From: Bacteroidales bacterium
GTDB taxonomy: Bacteria > Bacteroidota > Bacteroidia > Bacteroidales > UBA932
Direction of reading: 5' to 3'
Assembly: GCA_024401825.1 (NCBI GenBank)
Contig: JAKSKF010000013.1
Coordinates: 1-35,824 of the forward strand
Length of the DNA stretch: 35,824 nt
Shown here: positions 1 to 7,544 of the stretch, piece by piece
Position numbering within the stretch: position 1 is the first letter of the stretch
Layout of the letters: each line of letters starts with the position of its first letter
Notes under the pieces: model-generated
The model's input: the letters and a program-made list of their open reading frames with translations, nothing else
The model's database searches: none
Told to the model about the DNA's origin: nothing
Position numbers and translations under genes: made by a program

Positions 1-348
1 ATCAACGAGGTCAAGGACGGTATCGAGGGTATGCTCGAGCCTGAGAAGAAGGAGGAAGTCACCGGAACTGCCGAAATCAAGCAGACCTTCAGGATAAGCA
101 AGGTGGGCACCATCGCGGGATGTATAGTACGCGACGGCAAGATGACCCAGAAGGCCAGCGTGCGTCTGATACGCGACGGAATAGTCATCTACACGGGTGA
201 ACTCGGTTCGCTGCAGATTGGCAAGGATGCCGCCAAGGAGGTCGTTGCAGGCAAGGAGTGCGGTATGAGCATCGCGGGCTACAACGATGTCAAGGAAGGC
301 GATGTGATTGAAGCGTTCCAGATTGTCGAAATTAAGAGGACGCTGTAG
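1..348 (+). CDS. infB: Translation initiation factor IF-2, C-terminal end (partial)
   Basis: The reading frame is open from the first base and ends in TAG at 346-348, so this is the 3' end of a longer gene cut by the window edge; 115 residues remain. The segment contains the features of the last IF-2 domain, which binds the formyl-methionyl end of initiator tRNA: the stretch [15 protein letters not shown], then [14 protein letters not shown], then the terminal [20 protein letters not shown]-2 is a cytoplasmic GTPase that positions initiator tRNA on the 30S subunit; the GTPase domain lies outside the window. A strong hairpin terminator follows 22 bases after the stop. Identification is secure because this tail is highly conserved. 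Confidence 0.95.
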   Translation: MNEVKDGIEGMLEPEKKEEVTGTAEIKQTFRISKVGTIAGCIVRDGKMTQKASVRLIRDGIVIYTGELGSLQIGKDAAKEVVAGKECGMSIAGYNDVKEGDVIEAFQIVEIKRTL

Positions 349-370
349 TCACAGGTCTGAATGCAGGCAA

Positions 371-403
371 ATGCCCGGAAGTCATTCTGCGACTTCCGGG
401 CAT
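371..403. terminator. Rho-independent terminator, infB / acyltransferase convergence
   Basis: A perfect 13-bp stem (ATGCCCGGAAGTC at 371-383 with GACTTCCGGGCAT at 391-403) encloses a 7-nt loop and is followed by a short T run on the plus strand. It lies between convergent infB (plus) and the acyltransferase (minus, ending at 446). It is placed to end infB transcription and could also stop transcription arriving from the other side. Confidence 0.85.
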
Positions 404-445
404 TTTCCGTGTATCCGGCTCGAATCTTGAACCCGTATCAGGGGA

Positions 446-1600
446 CTATCCGAAAATCCATCTGGCCTTGGGGCCGATGATGCGATATGCAATTGCCACA
501 AAAGCCCAGGAAACGGCCAGCGTGACAACAGCGGACACTGGAATCACAAACCCGATGTGCATGATTTTCATACAGGTGTTGACAATAGGCCCGACGAAAA
601 AGAAATGCACCATATATATTCCGAAACAGCAAAGCGTGGAATTGGCAAGAACACGTTTCACCTTCCCGTTGTTTACCACGGCGCATTTGCATATCAGGAA
701 GATGGAAACATCCATCATCATAACGCTGAGACTGTTGTTGGTCCAGAACAGTTCGAACATCTCTTCGCTGTGGGACGGGATGGACAGGGTCCAGTTGTGT
801 CCGAGATAAGTTATGAAATACCCCGCTATCAACATTGGGATGCAAATACAAAGCACTTTGCGCGTTTCCCAGTTGTGGTTCCGTAGGTAATGCCCGAGCA
901 ACAGGTAGCCGTTCCATCCCGCAAAGTAATACAAGGCGTGAAAGTGCATGTTCCAGGTGCAGGAGCCCCAGATATATGTGTTGCAGAACATATTATAGTA
1001 GGGCAACAGCAGGGTCACAGCCCAAAGTCCGAGGAAGAAGCGCTTTTCCCGGTCTGAAGCTTTTTCCACCCAGCTTGAGAAAATCGGCAAATACAGATAC
1101 AGCCCCACAAGCAGGTAGACATACCAGAGATGGAGGTTGATGGTGTTGAAGTTCAAGGGAATATGTGCCAACGAATCGAACGCGGTCTTCAGGGGCGCGT
1201 CATAAAAGTCGCGGACAGCATAAGGGAAAAGGCTGAAAAGCATTTCCCTCTCCATCCCCAAGGCCTTGGTGACCAGGGGATAGAAGCAGTACAGCACCGT
1301 CCAGATGAAGAACGGGGCTACGACTCTTGTGATTCTTTTCTTATAGAATGCGGATGCGCTCGTTTTCACCGGAAGGAGCAAGGCCCCCGTAAGCATTACA
1401 AAGATGGGGACAGGACGTAACATACTGCCCCAGAGCGAGCCCCAGAATGACAACTGCTCGGGATTCGGCGCCCAGTCCACCGACCAACTGAATTGGGTTG
1501 CGCAGTGGCAGGCAACAAGCATATACAGGGCAACTACACGGACAACGTCCATCCAGACGATATGTCCGGTATTTTCAATTGAAGATACTTCTTTAGGCAT
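446..1600 (-). CDS. Membrane acyltransferase, acyltransferase-3 family
   Basis: A 384-residue integral membrane protein with about ten hydrophobic helices. The N-terminal portion WMDVVRVVALYMLVACHC is the typical opening of the acyltransferase-3 family (OafA/WecH-like O-acyltransferases), which transfer acetyl or other acyl groups to cell-surface sugars; an early R (in DVVRV) and a following H in the first helix match the family pattern. The acceptor cannot be told from sequence. The start codon lies only 4 nt beyond the encoded CCA of tRNA-Gln, with no room for a promoter between them, so it is probably co-transcribed with the tRNA. By eye it is less GC-rich than its neighbours. No polysaccharide cluster adjoins it, so it may be a recently acquired single gene beside a tRNA. 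Confidence 0.85.
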   Translation of the reverse strand: MPKEVSSIENTGHIVWMDVVRVVALYMLVACHCATQFSWSVDWAPNPEQLSFWGSLWGSMLRPVPIFVMLTGALLLPVKTSASAFYKKRITRVVAPFFIWTVLYCFYPLVTKALGMEREMLFSLFPYAVRDFYDAPLKTAFDSLAHIPLNFNTINLHLWYVYLLVGLYLYLPIFSSWVEKASDREKRFFLGLWAVTLLLPYYNMFCNTYIWGSCTWNMHFHALYYFAGWNGYLLLGHYLRNHNWETRKVLCICIPMLIAGYFITYLGHNWTLSIPSHSEEMFELFWTNNSLSVMMMDVSIFLICKCAVVNNGKVKRVLANSTLCCFGIYMVHFFFVGPIVNTCMKIMHIGFVIPVSAVVTLAVSWAFVAIAYRIIGPKARWIFG

Positions 1601-1604
1601 TCTT

Positions 1605-1678
1605 TGGTTGAGATATCGGGACTCGAACCCAAACTGGCAGAACCAAAATCTGTAGTGCTACCATTACACCATATCTCA
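1605..1678 (-). tRNA. tRNA-Gln (anticodon TTG), CCA encoded
   Basis: Read on the minus strand, a 7-bp acceptor stem pairs TGAGATA (1678-1672) with TATCTCA (1615-1609). It is followed by discriminator A at 1608 and a CCA at 1607-1605. The anticodon loop TTTTGGT gives anticodon TTG at 1646-1644, which reads Gln CAA. The T-loop GTTCGAGTC is intact. A TATCTTTG -7 element lies 9 nt upstream. The acyltransferase start codon follows the CCA by 4 nt. Confidence 0.96.
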
Positions 1679-1687
1679 ATAGCGCTG

Positions 1688-1695
1688 CAAAGATA
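1688..1695 (-). promoter_or_regulatory. Bacteroidetes -7 element (TATCTTTG) for tRNA-Gln
   Basis: An exact match to TAnnTTTG ends 9 nt before the tRNA 5' end. No clear TTG was found at the usual -33 spacing, although TTGACA lies closer in. It is probably the only promoter serving both the tRNA and the acyltransferase behind it. Confidence 0.6.
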
Positions 1696-1721
1696 GGAAA
1701 ATTTTGTCAATTCGCAGACAT

Positions 1722-2183
1722 TCACCGCCGGTGGCGGAAGAATTCAGTCACAAGCTCGGAGCAGTCTTCGGAAAGGATGCCCGAGGCTGTTTCCGTTTTC
1801 GGGTGAAGAAGACCGCGGGCAGGGCCGCCGGGTACTTCAGGCTCCGCCTTGAACAGGGAGAACCCGCGCTTCGGGTCGTCCGCTCCCCATACCACCCTGC
1901 TTATCTGGGCCCAGTTCAGGGCCGCCGCGCACATAGGACAGGGCTCCACAGTTACATAGAGCGTGCATCCAGTAAGATACTTGCCGCCAAGGGCCTCGGT
2001 CGCCGCGGTAAGTGCTATCATCTCTGCGTGTGCGCTGGGGTCATTCAACCTTTCGGTCATATTGTGTCCCCGCGCTATGATGTTCCCCCTGCACTCTATC
2101 ACCGCCCCGATGGGGATTTCGCCCTCGTCACGAGCCAGCGCGGCCTCGCGCAGGGCCTCTTTCATATATTGTTCGTCTGTCAT
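1722..2183 (-). CDS. tadA: tRNA-specific adenosine deaminase (A34 to inosine)
   Basis: A 153-residue cytidine-deaminase-fold zinc enzyme. The zinc and catalytic motif HAEM appears at about residue 52 (PSAHAEMIAL) and the second zinc motif PCPMC at about residues 81-85 (TVEPCPMCAAAL), with the expected spacing and length for TadA. It converts adenosine to inosine at the wobble position of tRNA-Arg(ACG), so that one tRNA reads CGU, CGC and CGA. The substrate tRNA-Arg(ACG) is encoded in this same window at 35349-35422. The gene is divergent from polA, with its own TATATTTG element 21 nt upstream. A guanine or cytosine deaminase is less likely given the TadA-like N-terminus (YMKEALREAALARDEGEIPIGAV). 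Confidence 0.92.
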   Translation of the reverse strand: MTDEQYMKEALREAALARDEGEIPIGAVIECRGNIIARGHNMTERLNDPSAHAEMIALTAATEALGGKYLTGCTLYVTVEPCPMCAAALNWAQISRVVWGADDPKRGFSLFKAEPEVPGGPARGLLHPKTETASGILSEDCSELVTEFFRHRR

Positions 2184-2204
2184 ATCAGGTTTCGGAATAT
2201 GTCA

Positions 2205-2212
2205 CAAATATA
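2205..2212 (-). promoter_or_regulatory. -7 element (TATATTTG) for tadA
   Basis: An exact TAnnTTTG match on the minus strand, 21 nt before the tadA start codon, back to back with the polA promoter. The -33 box is not clear. Confidence 0.6.
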
Positions 2213-2217
2213 ATACT

Positions 2218-2247
2218 TTGAGAGTTTCAAAAAAAGTTTCATATTTG
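2218..2247 (+). promoter_or_regulatory. Promoter for polA, predicting a leaderless transcript
   Basis: TTG at 2218-2220, a 19-bp spacer, then CATATTTG at 2240-2247. This matches the Bacteroidetes -33/-7 promoter at 7 of 8 positions of the -7 box with ideal spacing. The polA ATG at 2253 begins 5 bases after the box, where transcription would be expected to start, so the mRNA would have essentially no leader. This also argues against the GTG at 2247, which sits inside the promoter. Confidence 0.65.
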
Positions 2248-2252
2248 TGTTT

Positions 2253-4862
2253 ATGAAACTTTTCCTCATCGACGGGCACGCGCTCATATTCAAGATGTAC
2301 TATGCCTTTCTGGGCAGGCCTATGGTAAACAGCAAGGGAGTGGACACTTCCATTCTGTTCGGGTTTACCAAATATCTGCTGGAACTCATTGACAGAGAGA
2401 AACCTACGCATCTGGCTGTAAGTTTCGACCCTCCCGGGGGAACCTTCCGCAACAGGCTGTATCCGGAATACAAGGCCAACAGGGCTGAAACTCCGCGTCT
2501 GGTCATTGACGCCCTGGAGCCTCTGACGGCCATAGTCAGGGCGATGAACATCCCCGTGCTGATGGTCCCCGACTTCGAGGCCGACGACGTAATCGGCTCA
2601 GCCGCAAAACGGTTCGCCGCAGAAGGCTTCGACGTCTTTATGGTGACTCCGGACAAGGATTACGGGCAACTGGTGGACGGCAGAATCAGGCAGTGCAGGC
2701 CGGGAAAGGCGGGGGAGAACGAGATTCTGGGCCCGGAAGAGGTGACCCTCAAGTGGGGGATAGAGAACGCCGCGCAGGTGGTTGACATACTGGCGATTTG
2801 CGGAGATGCCGCGGACAACGTGCCCGGAGTGGCCGGAGTGGGCCCTGTGGGGGCTTCCAAACTGCTGGGGAAGTATCACAGCGTTGAAGGAATATACAGT
2901 CATCTGGATGAACTCACGCCGAGGCAGGCGGAACAGTTCAGGGCCGCGGAAGGTCACATAGGACTGAGCAAGGAGCTGGTCACCATCAGGACTGACGTCA
3001 GTCTGGACGTCCGTGCAGAGGATTTGAGGCTGGATATCAATCCGGGGCCGGAACTTGAGGCCCTGTTCGACCTGTATGAGTTCGGTTCACTTAAGCGCAA
3101 GCTCAGTTTCAAGGCGTCTGCCCCGGTTGTGGCGCCATCTGCCGCAAGGGAAATTTCCTTCAGCGAAGGCCTTGTCCGGGAGGACGTGATTGGCGCAGGC
3201 GCCGTGGCGCTGGAACTGTCGGAAGACGGGCTGTATCTTGCGGTGGCGCCTCAATCCCCTGACCTCCCCGCGAAGGTTTGCAAGGGTACGCCGGAGCAAT
3301 GGAAGGAGATACTCGAGGACGGGAGCGTGGCGAAAGCGGGATGCGGGCTCAAATCCGTAATGAACAGGCTCAAGTCTATGAATATAGTCCTGCGGGGAGA
3401 TCTGCGGGACCCTGAACTTATGCATTATCTTCTGAATCCGGAGAGCAGTCACAAGATTGACAGTCTGTGCCGGTCATATCTGGGCGTGGAACTTGAAAAC
3501 GGCGGACAGCAGGAGAGCCTTTCCCTGTTCGACGAAGATTCCCGCGAGCTTGACTCTCCTGCGTTCAGGCGTGTGGCTGCGGTCCTGCCTCTTTGCGACA
3601 AGCTCCGCGCGGAACTGGAAACCGACGGGGTGGCGGGACTTTATGACAATGTGGAAGCTCCTCTTTCCGCCGTGCTTGCAGGAATGGAGCAGACGGGAGT
3701 CAGGATAGACCTGGGCCCTCTTTCCGAATTCACCGGAGAACTGAGGGCGAAGATGCTTTCCAAGGAAGCGGAGGTCAGGCGTCTTGCAGGCGTCCCGGAC
3801 CTGAACGTGTCTTCTCCCAAGCAGGTCGGCGAGGTCATTTTCGAGAAACTCAGGCTCAGCCCCGGCGCCCGCAAACCCAAGAACGGAAACTGGCCTACGG
3901 ACGAGCAGACCCTGTCCGACCTTTCGGACAGGAGTCCTATAATAAATGCGATACTGGATTACAGGGGACTTCGCAAACTGCTGTCAACCTACATCGAGCC
4001 TCTTCCTTCGTTCGTAAGTCCCGTGGACGGCCGTGTGCACACCACCTTCAACCAGACACTGACGGCGACCGGCAGGCTGAGCAGTTCCAATCCCAACCTC
4101 CAGAACATACCGGTGCGCAGCGATGAGGGCAGGGAGATTCGCAAGGCCTTCGTCCCGCAGAAGGAAGGCTGGGTTATGATGTCGGCGGACTACTCCCAGA
4201 TAGAGTTGAGGATAATGGCTCACCTGTGCGGCGACGCTCATATGACGGAAGCCTTCCGCAAGGGGACCGATGTCCACGCGGCCACGGCGGCCAGGATATT
4301 CCACAAGGACGTGGGCGGGGTGACTTCCGACGAGAGGAGGGTGGCGAAGACCGCCAACTTCGGGATTATGTACGGCATTTCGGCTTTCGGACTTGCGCAG
4401 AGACTGTCCTGCCCGAGACAGGAGGCCAAGAAAATCATAGAAGAATATTTCCAATCCTTCCCCAGCATACGCGGGTTCATTGACAGTACCCTTGACAGGG
4501 CCCGCAAGGACGGCTATGTCCGGACTATGTTCGGGAGGCGGCGTTATCTCCCGGACCTGGAATCGCCCAACGCGCAGGTCCGCGCCTTTGCGGAACGGAA
4601 TGCCGTGAACGCCCCGATACAGGGGACGGCGGCCGACATAATCAAGATGGCGATGACAGCGGTGGACCGCCGGCTCCGGGAAGAAGGCCTGGAGGCGAAG
4701 ATGGTCCTTCAGATTCACGACGAACTCCTGCTGGAGGTACCTGAAAATGAGATTGACCGGGTCCGCGACATTCTTGTGGAGGAAATGGAGGGCGTAACGG
4801 AAATTTCAGTACCCCTGACTGTAGAATGCAATTATGGCAAAAACTGGCTCGAAGCCCATTGA
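2253..4862 (+). CDS. polA: DNA polymerase I (proofreading motifs degenerate)
   Basis: An 869-residue family A DNA polymerase that removes RNA primers and fills gaps in replication and repair. Domains in order: an N-terminal 5'-nuclease (residues about 1-290, with LIDGHALIFKMYYAF, the metal-site run FEADDVIG and VTPDKDYGQLV), a middle 3'-5' exonuclease-like region (about 300-460), then the polymerase domain. Polymerase motif A is DYSQIELR (about residue 642), motif B is KTANFGIMYG, and motif C is QIHDELL (about residue 820). In the middle region the expected catalytic DxE reads as ALELSEDG, the NxxxD site as GLKSVMNRL, and the YxxxD site as VAAVLPLC, so proofreading looks lost. The ATG at 2253 is preferred over an in-frame GTG two codons earlier because of the promoter position. 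The 3' end overlaps the sigma-factor gene by 29 nt. Confidence 0.97.
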   Translation: MKLFLIDGHALIFKMYYAFLGRPMVNSKGVDTSILFGFTKYLLELIDREKPTHLAVSFDPPGGTFRNRLYPEYKANRAETPRLVIDALEPLTAIVRAMNIPVLMVPDFEADDVIGSAAKRFAAEGFDVFMVTPDKDYGQLVDGRIRQCRPGKAGENEILGPEEVTLKWGIENAAQVVDILAICGDAADNVPGVAGVGPVGASKLLGKYHSVEGIYSHLDELTPRQAEQFRAAEGHIGLSKELVTIRTDVSLDVRAEDLRLDINPGPELEALFDLYEFGSLKRKLSFKASAPVVAPSAAREISFSEGLVREDVIGAGAVALELSEDGLYLAVAPQSPDLPAKVCKGTPEQWKEILEDGSVAKAGCGLKSVMNRLKSMNIVLRGDLRDPELMHYLLNPESSHKIDSLCRSYLGVELENGGQQESLSLFDEDSRELDSPAFRRVAAVLPLCDKLRAELETDGVAGLYDNVEAPLSAVLAGMEQTGVRIDLGPLSEFTGELRAKMLSKEAEVRRLAGVPDLNVSSPKQVGEVIFEKLRLSPGARKPKNGNWPTDEQTLSDLSDRSPIINAILDYRGLRKLLSTYIEPLPSFVSPVDGRVHTTFNQTLTATGRLSSSNPNLQNIPVRSDEGREIRKAFVPQKEGWVMMSADYSQIELRIMAHLCGDAHMTEAFRKGTDVHAATAARIFHKDVGGVTSDERRVAKTANFGIMYGISAFGLAQRLSCPRQEAKKIIEEYFQSFPSIRGFIDSTLDRARKDGYVRTMFGRRRYLPDLESPNAQVRAFAERNAVNAPIQGTAADIIKMAMTAVDRRLREEGLEAKMVLQIHDELLLEVPENEIDRVRDILVEEMEGVTEISVPLTVECNYGKNWLEAH

Positions 4863-5421
4863 TGAACTTGTAAGGCTCGCCATCATAGGAGACGGCGCTG
4901 CCTTCACCCAATTGTGGGACACACACATCGATTCACTCAGAAACTATCTGCGGGGGACGTTCCGCAGGATGGATGAGTTCTATGTTGACGACATCTGCTC
5001 CAAGAGCTTTGAAAAGGCGTTCAGGCAGATAGGAGCATACGACCCGTCCAAGAGCCAGTTTGCAACCTGGCTGAAGACCATCGCCCACAATACGGCGATA
5101 GACCTCCTTGACCAGGAGAACCGCAAGCGCAGGCAATATGTCTCCCTGGATGACGGAGTAGGGCAGCAGAATGTCCTGGAGACCCTTCCCGACGAGATTG
5201 ACACTCCCTTGGAAAGCATCATCAGGGATGAAGACGAAGCCCGGACCAGGGATTACATATCCGGCCTTCCGGAACTGTACCGTGACGTGGCGGAAAAAAG
5301 ACTTGTGGACGGCCTCAGGTACAAGGAGATTGCCGAGGAACTGGATATGGAACTCAATACGGTAAGAACCAGGATACGCAGGGCAAAGGCCTTGATTGAC
5401 AGGATGAAGGATGAAAACTGA
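4834..5421 (+). CDS. Sigma-70 family (ECF-like) RNA polymerase sigma factor
   Basis: A 195-residue sigma factor with region 2 at about residues 25-95 (YLRGTFRRMDEFYVDDICSK, then FATWLKTIAHNTAIDLL, the -10-binding helix) and region 4 at about residues 135-190 (LPELYRDVAEKRLVDGLRY, KEIAEELDMELNTVRTRIRR, the helix-turn-helix). There is no region 1.1 or 3, as in extracytoplasmic-function sigma factors. It starts 29 nt inside the end of polA and overlaps rsmG by 11 nt, so all three are probably translated from one mRNA. No anti-sigma gene adjoins it, which sets it apart from the usual FecR-paired Bacteroidetes ECF factors. Its targets cannot be inferred. Confidence 0.9.
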   Translation: MAKTGSKPIDELVRLAIIGDGAAFTQLWDTHIDSLRNYLRGTFRRMDEFYVDDICSKSFEKAFRQIGAYDPSKSQFATWLKTIAHNTAIDLLDQENRKRRQYVSLDDGVGQQNVLETLPDEIDTPLESIIRDEDEARTRDYISGLPELYRDVAEKRLVDGLRYKEIAEELDMELNTVRTRIRRAKALIDRMKDEN

Positions 5422-6049
5422 ATTTGACAGGACATATTTCGCCCGCGCCGTGGAACTGTGGGCGGACTGGAACTCAAGGATAAACGTGGTGTCGCGCAAG
5501 GATATCGACAATCTGTACGAGCATCATATCCTCCATTCCCTGGCCATAGCGGAATACCTGGAAAGGCAGGGAGCCGTTCTTCCGCAGGGAACGAGCGTGC
5601 TGGACCTGGGTACGGGAGGGGGATTCCCCGGAATACCCCTGGCTATGGTGATGCCCGATGTCAGATTCACGCTATGCGACAGCATAGCGAAAAAAATCAG
5701 GGTGGCCCGGTCCGTATGCGACGCCCTGGGACTGAAAAACGTGGAATGCGTGAACTGCAGGGCGGAGTCTCTTCCCGACAGTTATGACTATGTGGTGTCC
5801 CGAGCTGTTACCTCCCTGGACAATTTCTATCCCTGGGTAAGGAACAAGTTCCGCTGCAGTGTCCTGTATTTGAAAGGTGGTGACGTCAACGGGGAAATTT
5901 CCTCCCTGGTGGCAAAATGCAGGGTAAATCCCTCACTTGTCCGCACTTGGAAGATTTCAGACTGGCTCGATGACGATTATTATGCAGAAAAATTTGTAAT
6001 TGAGATTGGAAAAAATTACCTTTGCACTCCCAATTCGACTCAAAAATAA
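5411..6049 (+). CDS. rsmG: 16S rRNA (guanine527-N7)-methyltransferase
   Basis: A 212-residue SAM-dependent methyltransferase that modifies G527 in the 530 loop of 16S rRNA. The N-terminal part WNSRINVVSRKDIDNLYEHH and the SAM-binding motif VLDLGTGGGFPGIPLA (about residues 63-78) are diagnostic of RsmG/GidB; VVSRAVTSLDNFYPW matches the later conserved block. It overlaps the sigma-factor gene by 11 nt. Its last 30 bases contain the promoter for rpmH. Confidence 0.95.
   Translation: MKTEFDRTYFARAVELWADWNSRINVVSRKDIDNLYEHHILHSLAIAEYLERQGAVLPQGTSVLDLGTGGGFPGIPLAMVMPDVRFTLCDSIAKKIRVARSVCDALGLKNVECVNCRAESLPDSYDYVVSRAVTSLDNFYPWVRNKFRCSVLYLKGGDVNGEISSLVAKCRVNPSLVRTWKISDWLDDDYYAEKFVIEIGKNYLCTPNSTQK
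5994..6024 (+). promoter_or_regulatory. Promoter for rpmH inside rsmG
   Basis: TTG at 5994-5996, a 20-bp spacer and TACCTTTG at 6017-6024, an exact -7 match. It lies in the 3' coding end of rsmG and gives a leader of about 25-27 nt, so the abundant ribosomal protein can be transcribed independently of polA and rsmG. Confidence 0.7.
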
Positions 6050-6055
6050 CAAGAT

Positions 6056-6208
6056 ATGAAAAGAACATTCCAACCTTCAAGGCGTAAGAGAATCAACAAA
6101 CACGGATTCCGCGAGCGTATGAGCACTCCCAACGGACGTCGTGTACTCGCAGCGCGCCGCGCGCACGGTCGCAGGAAGCTCACCGTGTCATCGGAAGACA
6201 AATTCTAA
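6056..6208 (+). CDS. rpmH: 50S ribosomal protein L34
   Basis: A 50-residue, very basic protein beginning [20 protein letters not shown] and continuing with [20 protein letters not shown], the invariant L34 pattern. Its last residues, EDKF, are a short extension. The gene is short and easily missed. It follows rsmG by 6 nt but has its own promoter within rsmG, and a strong terminator lies 20 nt downstream. In this chromosome rpmH neighbours rsmG and polA rather than dnaA and rnpA. Confidence 0.97.
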   Translation: MKRTFQPSRRKRINKHGFRERMSTPNGRRVLAARRAHGRRKLTVSSEDKF

Positions 6209-6227
6209 TCCTGCAACGGATTCGTAC

Positions 6228-6257
6228 AAGGAGACTGGCCGAAAGGACGGTCTCCTT
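6228..6257 (+). terminator. Rho-independent terminator of rpmH
   Basis: An outer stem AAGGAGAC (6228-6235) with GTCTCCTT (6250-6257) continues inward with one mismatch to a GAAA tetraloop at 6241-6244. It is followed by TTTG and a T-rich run to about 6268. Confidence 0.85.
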
Positions 6258-6317
6258 TTGTGTTTTTTGTGCAGTGCCGTACAACGATATTTTCAGAGAG
6301 TTTGGGTACAATAGAAC

Positions 6318-6348
6318 AAAGGGCGTCCGCGATGTCGTGACGCCCTTT
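6318..6348 (-). terminator. Rho-independent terminator of the tyrS-rbfA-permease operon
   Basis: A 10-bp stem, AAAGGGCGTC (6318-6327) with GACGCCCTTT (6339-6348), lies directly after the permease stop codon at 6351 on the minus strand. Together with the rpmH terminator it separates the two convergent units. Confidence 0.8.
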
Positions 6349-6350
6349 TC

Positions 6351-7544
6351 TCATTCCTTACGGAGTGCGCCCTTCAGCGCCGCAAGTGAAATAAGGAAGC
6401 CCGTCAGCGCCACGGCGGCTGCGGTAAGCGCGACGTCGGCCGCCTTCAGGACCACGGGATAGGCGTCCACAAGATAGTTTCCGGGCATCCTGACAAATCC
6501 TGTCTTCTGCTGGAGAAGGGCAATCCCTACACCCAGGACAATCCCTGCGGCAAGACCGCAAAGGGAAACCAGCCAGCCTTCCAGTACGAAAATCCTGCGG
6601 ACGGTCCTGCCGGACGCCCCCATAGATTTCAATGTCTCTATGTCCTGCCGCTTTTCTATTATGAGCATGGACAGGGACCCGAAGATGTTGAAGGCAATTA
6701 TGACAACCACAAACAACAGGATAAGGAAGATTGCGGTTTTCTCATAGCGCATCATCCTGTACAGCTCAGGGTGCTGGGCCATCTTGTCGAGGGCAAGGAG
6801 CCCGGGGGGAAGCATCCTCTCGATTCTCTTGAAGTCGGCACCCGGGGCAAGGCGCAGTTCAAGGGAACTGACCTCCCGGTCATAGTCCAGCAGGGAACGC
6901 AGTCTGTCTATCGGAAGCAGGAGCATCTTGCGGTCGGTCTCATTGTCGACACTGACCACTCCTGACGGAAACACTTCAATGCTCCTGAGCGACGCGGCGG
7001 GGTCGGCTACCGAAATGGCCGCATTCCTGTCCGGGAAGAAGAGCTCCATCCTGTCGGAGAACTGCGGATGGGCTCCCAGCTCGTAGGACAGGCCGGCGCC
7101 TATGCAGCATTGGGCCAGTTCTCCGAACATAAGTTCCAGACTTCCTTCCACAAGGTGCCTGTCCAGCCTGGCCACCCTCATATAGCTTGAGTCCACGCCC
7201 CTGGCTTCCGCCACACCCTGCCTTCCGTCATAGAGAATGAAAACGTTTTCACGGACGGTCTCGCATACGGAGGATATGCCCGGCTCGGAATCCAGGGCCT
7301 TCATAAGTCCGGCGGAGGGGACGAAGGTCTTGCCCGTGCGGGGAACTATGAGCATATCGGGGTCGATGTCGGAAAGGTTGTCGTCCACAATGGCTCCGAA
7401 TCCGTTGAATACGGACAATACAAGAATCAGGGCCGCCGTGCCCACGGCCATTCCGGCCGCACTTATCAGGGATATGACGTTGATGACATTGTGCGACTTC
7501 CCGGAGAAAAGGTACCTCCCGGCTATGAACAGGGGAAGATTCAC
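6351..7544 (-). CDS. LolC/LolE-type ABC transporter permease (FtsX family)
   Basis: A 397-residue inner-membrane permease. It has an N-terminal helix at about residues 25-48 with the LolC/E hallmark NVISLISAAGMAVGTAALI followed by LSVFNGFG, a large periplasmic domain (about 50-265), and three C-terminal helices (IFLILLFVVVIIAFNIFGSL, then SLCGLAAGIVLGVGIALL, then DVALTAAAVALTGFLISLA). The PGNYLVDAYPV segment before the last helix is also typical of LolC/E. The family partners with LolD to extract lipoproteins from the inner membrane for delivery to the outer membrane. The ATPase is not encoded nearby. It overlaps rbfA by 4 nt (ATGA), so it is translationally coupled. Whether it is the true lipoprotein-releasing permease or a paralogue is not settled by sequence. 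Confidence 0.88.
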   Translation of the reverse strand: MNLPLFIAGRYLFSGKSHNVINVISLISAAGMAVGTAALILVLSVFNGFGAIVDDNLSDIDPDMLIVPRTGKTFVPSAGLMKALDSEPGISSVCETVRENVFILYDGRQGVAEARGVDSSYMRVARLDRHLVEGSLELMFGELAQCCIGAGLSYELGAHPQFSDRMELFFPDRNAAISVADPAASLRSIEVFPSGVVSVDNETDRKMLLLPIDRLRSLLDYDREVSSLELRLAPGADFKRIERMLPPGLLALDKMAQHPELYRMMRYEKTAIFLILLFVVVIIAFNIFGSLSMLIIEKRQDIETLKSMGASGRTVRRIFVLEGWLVSLCGLAAGIVLGVGIALLQQKTGFVRMPGNYLVDAYPVVLKAADVALTAAAVALTGFLISLAALKGALRKE

